Source: an uncultured Alphaproteobacteria bacterium
Lineage (GTDB): Bacteria; Pseudomonadota; Alphaproteobacteria; Caulobacterales; Caulobacteraceae
Length of the DNA: 10,449 bases
Direction of reading: 5' to 3'
Assembly (NCBI GenBank): GCA_903928755.1
Contig: CAIYSH010000347.1
Location: 1 to 10,449 of the forward strand
A model generated the notes under the pieces. It searched no databases. It saw nothing but the letters and a program-made list of their open reading frames with translations, and had not been told where the DNA came from. Positions within the stretch are counted from its first letter, which is position 1. Each line of letters starts with the position of its first letter. Shown piece by piece: positions 1 through 5,650 of the stretch. Both the position numbers and the translations under genes were made by a program.

Positions 1-189
1 CAAGCCGCTGAGGGAGGTCTCGATCATCAGGCGCCCCTGGGACGACAGCATGGTTTGGCGAGCACCAAACACCACAAGCAGGGACAGACAGACCGTCAGG
101 GCCACCAGCCAGACACCCAGTTTTCGCAGCGAAAAACGCCTTTGTGGTGTCGCCTGGTTTTGCCGGGACTCAGGGGATTCAGCGGTCAA
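1..189 (-). CDS. tamB: TamB translocation and assembly module protein, N-terminal 63 codons (partial)
   Basis: This is the beginning of a gene that continues past the left edge. Reading the minus strand from a TTG at 189-187 gives 63 uninterrupted codons: a short polar, basic stretch (RRFSLRK near residues 17-23), then one hydrophobic segment (about residues 24-43, LGVWLVALTVCLSLLVVFGA), then a polar region. This matches the inner-membrane signal anchor of TamB, which spans the periplasm and works with TamA in outer-membrane protein assembly or lipid transport. The TTG overlaps the tamA stop as TTGA, which implies translational coupling. The only in-frame ATG (residue 47) comes after the membrane segment and would remove the anchor, so I prefer TTG. 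Identity rests on the anchor and on position directly after tamA; the large beta-helical body and the DUF490 C-terminus are not visible. Confidence 0.75.
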   Translation of the reverse strand, partial: MTAESPESRQNQATPQRRFSLRKLGVWLVALTVCLSLLVVFGARQTMLSSQGRLMIETSLSGL

Positions 190-1970
190 AAGCTCTGACC
201 TATGCTGAGATAGATCTGGAAACCCGGATCATTGGAGCGCGGGTTGAGCGGAATGGCAATGTCGACCCGGATCGGCCCGAAACCAAGATCATATCGGACC
301 CCGACCCCTGCGCCGAAACCGAGATTCTTGCCGTCCGGTATCTGGGAAGACCCGATCGAGCCCCCATCGATGAATCCGACAAGCCCCCAGTGCTGGCCGA
401 TTTTCTGACGCAGTTCGGCAGAAAACTCGGCGAGCCCGAGACCGCCCTGGGGCGTATTGTCTGCATATTGGGGGCCAATGGCCTGATAGGTATAGCCCCG
501 GACCGACCCGCCGCCTCCGGCATAAAACCGACGGGAGGCCGGGACATCAGGTATAGCGCCCCCAAGGATCGACCCGACCTTCAATCGACCGGCAAGGACG
601 GTTCGCCCCTTGGCATCAAAGGGGAAATAGACACTGCCCTGGCTTTGAACCTTCAGGTACGGGAGGGAGGAAGAGCCGCTTATTACGGTCGGTTCCACCC
701 GCGCCTCCACGCGCCAGCCCCGCTTGGGGTCCAGCGGGTCATCAGACCGATCCAGCGCCATGGTGCCCAGCAGGGCTGCAGTGATCTGGGACGTTCCCAG
801 CCGCGACACACTGCCCGATGTGACCGCCTGGGTGCGGCTGTAGTCCAATGATGCGCCAAGGGACATATAGGACGAGCGTTCGAATTTTCGCGCCAGATCA
901 AGACTGGTGCCTATGCCCGTCTCCTGAAAGGCTGATGTCAGCTGCTGATAGACAAAGGCGCTGCCCTTGAGAGTCTGGCGGGCCCTGCGCCAGTGGGGCA
1001 GGCTGAGATCGGCACCAATCCGGCTGTCTATGGTCGAGGCCCGGGCAAAGACCGAGCTCGTGTCCCCCCGATAAAGTTGGTTATAGCGGGTCCAGCGGAC
1101 ATCACCGCCGGCCCCCTCGCTGGTGGAGTAACTCGCACCGAGCTCAAGTCTTCGGTAGGGCCTGTCTGCGAGGCTGAGAATGATCGGTCGAAGACCGTTG
1201 GCATCCGTCTGCTCCCTGGGTGCCAGGGCCACCGTCACAGAATCATAGACTCCGGTGTCCAGCAAACGACGCTCCAGGTCCCCGACATCGGCCGGTTCAT
1301 AGACGTCGCCCGGGGTCCAGGGGGCCAGCTGGCGAATCCAGGCCGGATCGGTTTTTGACGTGCCCTGAAGTTTCAGTCCCCCAAGATGCACCAGGTCTCC
1401 GGCGGCAATCCTGAAGTCCGGCCTTACCGTCAAATCTGCGTGGTCGACCACCACCTCGCGGGGCGCAGCAGACACATCGGCATATCCCCGTTTCTGCACG
1501 GCCGCGACAATGCGCCCTTCTGCGCCCAACACATCAGCAGCTCGTCCGGCCTGACCGTCAGCCAGGCCCATGACAGCTTCGGCGGCCTGCTGCACGGCCT
1601 CGCCCGGCGGGGTATCCACCCAGCTGATCTGCGGATCGGCGATCCGGAACCTTCCTCCGGGTTTAATCATCACCATCGGCTGGGACGGTTCCGCATCCGA
1701 AACCGTGGGCTCGACCTCACCGGCATAATAACCCTCAGACCTCAGGACGGCTTCGGCATTGTCTGCGGCCTCCCGAGCCCGGCGACGGGCCTCGAACCGA
1801 CTGGTCACCGGCCGATCTGTTTCACCGATGGCCTCGATGATCCTTGCCTTCAGTGCGGGCCTGAGGGTGCCTTCGACCGTGGCCTTGGGCTGGGCTGCCA
1901 TAGCCGCCCCCGTCGCAGACTGCGTGCAGAGAACTGCCAAGGCGGCACCAGCAAAGGCCAGTCGTCCCAA
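186..1970 (-). CDS. tamA: TamA, Omp85-family outer-membrane protein (autotransporter assembly complex)
   Basis: A 594-residue outer-membrane protein of the Omp85/BamA superfamily, close to the usual TamA length (about 580). Residues 1-26 look like a Sec signal peptide (hydrophobic core AFAGAALAVLC, then ATGAAMAAQ). Residues about 30-265 fit three POTRA domains; the third contains the typical ending DLERRLLDTGVYDSV. The remainder is the 16-strand barrel of the surface-antigen family, with the diagnostic RFYAGGGGSVRGY stretch (VRGY at residues 490-493) and a C-terminal phenylalanine (SIGQSF), the usual BAM recognition end. TamA is thought to act with TamB in inserting outer-membrane proteins or moving lipids. 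The start is a TTG: a TGA lies in frame five codons upstream, GAGG sits about 10 nt before the TTG, and the first in-frame ATG (residue 24) would destroy the signal peptide. A plain BamA paralogue is the alternative, but three POTRAs and the coupled tamB argue for TamA. Confidence 0.87.
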   Translation of the reverse strand: MGRLAFAGAALAVLCTQSATGAAMAAQPKATVEGTLRPALKARIIEAIGETDRPVTSRFEARRRAREAADNAEAVLRSEGYYAGEVEPTVSDAEPSQPMVMIKPGGRFRIADPQISWVDTPPGEAVQQAAEAVMGLADGQAGRAADVLGAEGRIVAAVQKRGYADVSAAPREVVVDHADLTVRPDFRIAAGDLVHLGGLKLQGTSKTDPAWIRQLAPWTPGDVYEPADVGDLERRLLDTGVYDSVTVALAPREQTDANGLRPIILSLADRPYRRLELGASYSTSEGAGGDVRWTRYNQLYRGDTSSVFARASTIDSRIGADLSLPHWRRARQTLKGSAFVYQQLTSAFQETGIGTSLDLARKFERSSYMSLGASLDYSRTQAVTSGSVSRLGTSQITAALLGTMALDRSDDPLDPKRGWRVEARVEPTVISGSSSLPYLKVQSQGSVYFPFDAKGRTVLAGRLKVGSILGGAIPDVPASRRFYAGGGGSVRGYTYQAIGPQYADNTPQGGLGLAEFSAELRQKIGQHWGLVGFIDGGSIGSSQIPDGKNLGFGAGVGVRYDLGFGPIRVDIAIPLNPRSNDPGFQIYLSIGQSF

Positions 1971-2039
1971 AGTCTGAAATCCTCACGCACGGGAGGCTGG
2001 TTTTAACCCATCGCGACAAGATATGTCACCCGAGCGCGG

Positions 2040-2051
2040 GCATTCGAATGC
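2040..2051. promoter_or_regulatory. 12-bp perfect palindrome between divergent operons, possible operator
   Basis: GCATTCGAATGC is a perfect 12-bp inverted repeat with no spacer, 70 bp upstream of the tamA start and 133 bp upstream of the proposed ATP-grasp start. A dyad of this size between divergent genes is a reasonable site for a dimeric regulator. I do not recognise it as the site of a named factor. It lacks the loop and stable stem of a terminator. The function is inferred from symmetry and position only. Confidence 0.3.
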
Positions 2052-2167
2052 TTTTCTTTCGGGCACAATCCTGCCTAATTGATAGGCGCCTGTCGGGTAG
2101 ATGCCCGTACTGGCGGAATTTACCGCCGCAGCGGCATTGCGGTTTCTAAGGTCGGGCCTCGTGCAAC

Positions 2168-2173
2168 AGGAGG
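2168..2173 (+). promoter_or_regulatory. Shine-Dalgarno site that sets the ATP-grasp start
   Basis: AGGAGG, a perfect match to the anti-Shine-Dalgarno core, lies 10 nt before the in-frame GTG at 2184. It supports this GTG over the upstream TTG at 2079, which has no comparable site, and over the later GTG at 2196. Confidence 0.65.
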
Positions 2174-2183
2174 CGAATTCACG

Positions 2184-3650
2184 GTGGGGTACAGGGTGGC
2201 GATAGCAGGACGGTCAAATGCGGACTCCGCGCCTCTGCCCTATGACGAGATGATGACCGCCGAGGGGCTGGTCAGACCCCATTACAGCGCGCTGGATCGA
2301 AGGGTTGCGGCCCTCGGCGATGTGGAACTGGCGGAGCGGCAGAGGACGCTGGAGCGGTTTTTCCTGCTTCAGGGCATCACCTTCACGGTTTATGGCGGAG
2401 AGAGTTCGACCGAGCGGATCATTCCCACAGACCTCCTGCCCCGGATCATCCCCGCAGAAGAATGGGCTGTTGTCGAGGCCGGACTGACCCAGCGGCTTCG
2501 AGCCCTGAACATGTTCCTTGCCGACATCTATGGTGCCCAGCAGATCCTGATGGATGGGGTCGTGCCGCGGGACCTGGTCCTGTCAGCGCCGTCCTATCGC
2601 CGGGAAATGCAGAACCTGTTCGTGCCACACAAGGCCTATGCCAATGTCTGTGGCAGTGACCTGATCCGACAACCCGACGGAGCCTTTGCGGTCCTGGAGG
2701 ACAATCTGCGGGTCCCTTCCGGGGTTTCGTACATGCTGGCCAATCGCGAGGCTTCCAAGCGGACCTTCCCGGGAACCTTCAGACTGGCCGGGGTGCGGGC
2801 CATAGACCGCTATCCCGACATGCTGCTGTCGACGCTCAAGGGGATGGCTGCCGACTGGCGACCCAACCCCCAGGTCGTGGTACTGACACCGGGGGTCTAC
2901 AACTCGGCTTATTACGAACACGCCTACCTTGCCAGGCTCATGGGCGCGCCCCTGGTCGAGGGACGGGACCTCGTCGTGCATGACAACATGGTCTATATGC
3001 GCACAACGACCGGGCTGCGGCGTATCGATGTCATCTATCGCCGGGTCGATGACGACTTCATTGATCCCCTCACCTTCCGCAGGGATTCCAGCCTGGGTGT
3101 AGCCGGGCTGTTCAACGCCTATCGCGCCGGCAATGTGGTGATCTGCAATGCGCCGGGGACCGGCGTGGCTGACGACAAGGCCGTATATGCCTATGTTCCT
3201 GAAATCATTAAATACTATCTGGGCGAGGACGCCATTCTGCCAAATATCGAGACCTATCTGTGCCGCGAACCAGCCCAGCTGAGCCACGTCCTGGCCAATC
3301 TCGACAAGCTGGTGGTCAAGGCGGTGGGAGCCTCCGGCGGCTATGGCATGTTGATCGGTCCGCACGCCAGCGCCCGTGAACGCTCCGACTTCGCCGATGC
3401 CATCAGGGCCGATCCCGCCAACTATATCGCCCAGCCTACCATCCAGCTGTCGACAGCGCCCTGCCTGATCGACGGTGCCATAGATGCCCGGCACGTCGAC
3501 CTTCGCCCCTTCATCCTGTCTGGCGAAAAGATCGTCGTGACCCCGGGAGCCCTTACCCGGGTGGCCCTGAAGAAAGGATCGCTGGTCGTCAATTCCAGCC
3601 AGGGCGGGGGTTCGAAAGACACCTGGATCCTTGGATCCGAGGAAGCCTGA
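2184..3650 (+). CDS. Circularly permuted type 2 ATP-grasp protein
   Basis: From the GTG at 2184 this encodes 488 residues, the normal size of the CP-ATPgrasp family (formerly DUF404/DUF407). After a short tail, the protein enters the family's usual opening (YDEMMTAEGLVRPHY). Family hallmarks follow in order: VCGSDLIRQPDG and EDNLRVPSGVSYMLANR, LTPGVYNSAYYEHAYLARLMG, VDVIYRR-like IDVIYRRVDDDFIDPLTFR, the glycine-rich nucleotide loop VVKAVGASGGYGMLIGP, RHVDLRPF, and the ending GSLVVNSSQGGGSKDTW. ATP-grasp enzymes join a carboxylate to an amine through an acyl phosphate; this branch is predicted to be an amide or peptide ligase, with substrate unknown. It is probably cytoplasmic, as no signal peptide is visible. 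It is the first gene of a three-gene operon, and the next gene starts 2 nt after its stop. Family is secure; the start is fairly secure; the reaction is predicted only. Confidence 0.93.
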   Translation: MGYRVAIAGRSNADSAPLPYDEMMTAEGLVRPHYSALDRRVAALGDVELAERQRTLERFFLLQGITFTVYGGESSTERIIPTDLLPRIIPAEEWAVVEAGLTQRLRALNMFLADIYGAQQILMDGVVPRDLVLSAPSYRREMQNLFVPHKAYANVCGSDLIRQPDGAFAVLEDNLRVPSGVSYMLANREASKRTFPGTFRLAGVRAIDRYPDMLLSTLKGMAADWRPNPQVVVLTPGVYNSAYYEHAYLARLMGAPLVEGRDLVVHDNMVYMRTTTGLRRIDVIYRRVDDDFIDPLTFRRDSSLGVAGLFNAYRAGNVVICNAPGTGVADDKAVYAYVPEIIKYYLGEDAILPNIETYLCREPAQLSHVLANLDKLVVKAVGASGGYGMLIGPHASARERSDFADAIRADPANYIAQPTIQLSTAPCLIDGAIDARHVDLRPFILSGEKIVVTPGALTRVALKKGSLVVNSSQGGGSKDTWILGSEEA

Positions 3651-3652
3651 TC

Positions 3653-4597
3653 ATGATGCTCGCACGGGTCGCCGACAGCCTCTACTGGATCGGCAGATAT
3701 GTGGAACGGGCAGAGCACATGTGCCGTCTGTCGGACGTCATGCTCAATGCCACACTGGACCGCACGGATGCAGCGGCGCAGGTCACCCGGATTGTCCAGG
3801 CCGCCGTCGGCGATCCCGAGACAGACGCGGTGATGACCCCTTATGAGATGGCGCGATCCCTGGCCCTGAACCGGGAAGACCATGGCTCGATCACCACATC
3901 CCTGTCCCGGGCCCGGGAGAATGCCCGCCAGGTCCGCGACCAGATCACGACGGAAACCTGGGAGCGTCTGAATCTGGTCTATCTGCGGGTGACCGGAGAC
4001 GGTGCCGCCAAGGCTTTCCAGGACGGCTCCTCGAATTTCCTGAACGAGATCATCTCGGATCTGCACATGTTCAAGGGGGCAGCAGACGCCACCATGAGCC
4101 ACGGAGAGGGCTGGGGCTTCCTGCTGCTTGGCATGTATCTCGAGCGGGCCCAGCTGATCGCCAGACTGCTCAAGGTGTGCTTTGGCGACGACAAGCAGCC
4201 CCCGGTAACCGACCACTCGGCCCTGACAAGCCTGCTGCGGATGAGTTGCGCCCTAGAGCCTTATCTGAGGCGCTATACCGCCGACATCCAGCCCAGACTG
4301 ATCCTGGAATTCCTGATGTTCGACGAGGACTTTCCCCGTTCACTTCGCTTTACCACCAGCCGGATCGCCGAACACCTGGCAGGTCTCGGGGGCTACATGG
4401 ATCATGCCAGACATACCGGGCCCGAACGCCTGGCCGGACGCCTCAAGGCCCGGTTGCAATATGCGGATGTTGCCAATCTGCAGATCCGGGATGCCAGCCC
4501 CATGGTGGGCACCGTGCTCGACGAATGTGCCGCCATACACTCCGACATCTATGACACCTTCGTTGCCTATTCCCTTGAAATGCGACTTCCGGCCTAG
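3653..4597 (+). CDS. Alpha-E domain-containing protein (DUF403)
   Basis: A 314-residue protein of the alpha-E family, close to the usual length of about 310. The family signature opens the protein (MLARVADSLYWIGRYVERAEHMCRL), and the rest is predicted to be mostly helical, with recurring acidic and arginine-rich helices and no signal peptide or membrane segment. The alpha-E domain has no established enzymatic activity. It is nearly always encoded beside the circularly permuted ATP-grasp protein, occasionally fused to it, so it is thought to be a partner or scaffold in the same reaction. The start is the first of two adjacent ATGs, 2 nt after the ATP-grasp stop; GAGGAA (3639-3644), inside the upstream gene, lies 8 nt before it. 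The transglutaminase gene follows after 11 nt, so all three are surely co-transcribed. Confidence 0.95.
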   Translation: MMLARVADSLYWIGRYVERAEHMCRLSDVMLNATLDRTDAAAQVTRIVQAAVGDPETDAVMTPYEMARSLALNREDHGSITTSLSRARENARQVRDQITTETWERLNLVYLRVTGDGAAKAFQDGSSNFLNEIISDLHMFKGAADATMSHGEGWGFLLLGMYLERAQLIARLLKVCFGDDKQPPVTDHSALTSLLRMSCALEPYLRRYTADIQPRLILEFLMFDEDFPRSLRFTTSRIAEHLAGLGGYMDHARHTGPERLAGRLKARLQYADVANLQIRDASPMVGTVLDECAAIHSDIYDTFVAYSLEMRLPA

Positions 4598-4608
4598 GAC
4601 CCGAACCC

Positions 4609-5589
4609 ATGCTTCTAGAGGTCCGTCACCTGACCGAATATCACTATGCCGATCCCGTTCGCGAGAGCGTCATGGAGGTGTGGATGCAGCCCCAGAAGAG
4701 CGCTTCACAGCGGCTTGTATCCTTTGAACTTGAACTGGAGCCGGCGGCCCAGCTTTTTTCCTATGGGGATGCCTTTGGCAATGCCGTCTATCATTTCGAT
4801 GTCCCACAGCCCCACTCCAAACTGTCCATCATTGCCAGTTCAACCGTCGAGACCCAGGCGGCGCCTCCCCTACCCGACGCCCTGGACATGGGCGAATGGG
4901 ACAGGCTGAAGAGTGATTTCGTCCGGGGGGAAAACTTCGACTTCCTGCGTCATCACGGCTTTGCGATAGAGACCGACGCCCTGACAAATTTCGTCATGGA
5001 ACAGGGCATAGACCAATTGCGGACCCGTGATCCATTGACCGCCGTGCGGCGCATGTCGGAAATCATCTATCAGTCCTTTGCCTACGAAGCCGGTGTGACC
5101 GATGCGGAAAGCCCGATTGACCTGGCCCTGAGCGTCAAGCGTGGTGTCTGCCAGGACTTTTCGCACATCATGATCGCCATCTGCCGGGCCTGGGGCATTC
5201 CGGCACGCTATGTCTCCGGCTACCTGTTTACAGACCGGCAGGGCGGCGACCGCTCGGATCCTGAAGCGACACATGCCTGGGTCGAGGTCTTCCTGCCATC
5301 GACCCGCTGGATCGGGCTCGACCCGACCAACAATGTCATGGCCGGTGAGCGTCATATCGCCTGTGCCGTCGGGCGGGACTATAACGATGTTCCCCCATCC
5401 CGGGGTGTCTACAAGGGTGAATCCGACAGCCAGCTTGCCGTCGCTGTGGCCGTGGGTCGGGCACGGGCGTCACACAGTGAGCCGGAATTCATCCGCGTTG
5501 CCCAGCCGACCTTCAATCGCTCCGGGCGCCGCCGCCCGGTATCCGGGGTCATGAACCCGGACCAGCAACAACAACAGCAGCAGCAATAG
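4609..5589 (+). CDS. Transglutaminase-like cysteine peptidase with polyglutamine tail
   Basis: A 326-residue protein with the bacterial transglutaminase N-terminal domain (about residues 1-85, opening LEVRHLTEYHYADPV) followed by the transglutaminase/papain-like core. The catalytic triad is visible: Cys181 in GVCQDFSH, His222 in THAWVEVF and Asp238 in LDPTNN. Bacterial members more often cleave peptide or amide bonds than cross-link, so the likely job is hydrolysis or transfer at an amide bond, perhaps on the product of the ATP-grasp protein. No signal peptide is seen, which implies a cytoplasmic site. It is the last gene of the operon and is followed by a strong terminator. The last eight residues are all glutamine, after an Arg-rich linker beyond the folded core; this is unusual and looks like repeat expansion. 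The start is an ATG with AGGA 9 nt upstream. Confidence 0.95.
   Translation: MLLEVRHLTEYHYADPVRESVMEVWMQPQKSASQRLVSFELELEPAAQLFSYGDAFGNAVYHFDVPQPHSKLSIIASSTVETQAAPPLPDALDMGEWDRLKSDFVRGENFDFLRHHGFAIETDALTNFVMEQGIDQLRTRDPLTAVRRMSEIIYQSFAYEAGVTDAESPIDLALSVKRGVCQDFSHIMIAICRAWGIPARYVSGYLFTDRQGGDRSDPEATHAWVEVFLPSTRWIGLDPTNNVMAGERHIACAVGRDYNDVPPSRGVYKGESDSQLAVAVAVGRARASHSEPEFIRVAQPTFNRSGRRRPVSGVMNPDQQQQQQQQ
5563..5586 (+). repeat. CAG/CAA trinucleotide repeat encoding eight glutamines
   Basis: Eight consecutive CAR codons (CAG, CAA x3, CAG x3, CAA) directly before the TAG stop of the transglutaminase gene. The mixture of CAA and CAG shows that it is not a fresh pure-repeat expansion, but the tract could still vary in length between strains through replication slippage. 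Changes would be in steps of three and would only lengthen or shorten the tail. Confidence 0.9.
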
Positions 5590-5613
5590 TCGCCATCCTT
5601 GCCTGAAACAGCA

Positions 5614-5644
5614 GCCCGCCGGACGGTCGCCCCGTCCGGCGGGC
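5614..5644. terminator. Strong intrinsic terminator between convergent genes
   Basis: A perfect 13-bp stem (GCCCGCCGGACGG pairing with CCGTCCGGCGGGC) with a 5-nt loop TCGCC, followed on the plus strand by CTCCTTTTAG. It lies 24 nt after the transglutaminase stop and 6 nt after the TonB-receptor stop on the other strand. The T-rich run best fits termination of the plus-strand operon. On the minus strand the hairpin is followed by TGCTGTTTC, so it may serve the receptor gene as well. Confidence 0.85.
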
Positions 5645-5650
5645 CTCCTT

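Larger units (their letters stand above)
1971..2183. promoter_or_regulatory. Divergent promoter region of tamA and the ATP-grasp operon
   Basis: This 213-bp stretch separates the two divergently transcribed units, so it should carry both promoters. I could not assign confident -35/-10 pairs. It holds the 12-bp palindrome at 2040-2051, the short palindrome AGGCGCCT (2084-2091) and a GGCGG/CCGCC inverted repeat (2112-2116 with 2123-2127). The ATP-grasp frame is open back to a TTG at 2079, but its 35 extra residues look nothing like the family. Confidence 0.5.

Noticed and set aside
144..851. Plus-strand open frame opposite tamA, and a similar one at 1386-2006
   Set aside because: The first lies in the same codon register as tamA and is explained by the same codon bias; the second is in a different frame. 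Both give low-complexity Arg/Gly/Pro-rich translations with no family resemblance.
2079..2183. Extended N-terminus of the ATP-grasp protein from a TTG at 2079
   Set aside because: The extra 35 residues do not resemble the family, the TTG lacks a ribosome-binding site, and AGGAGG at 2168-2173 points to the GTG at 2184.
2583..3494. A 303-codon minus-strand frame opposite the ATP-grasp gene, and another at 3422-4216
   Set aside because: The real genes on the plus strand carry complete family signatures; the first antisense frame is in codon register with the ATP-grasp gene, and neither has its own upstream signals or recognisable product.
5522..5539. Inverted repeat CCGGGCG-CCGC-CGCCCGG within the transglutaminase gene, considered as a terminator
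   Set aside because: It lies inside the coding sequence, is followed by no T-run, and is explained by Arg and Gly/Pro codons in the linker. The true terminator is downstream at 5614-5644.
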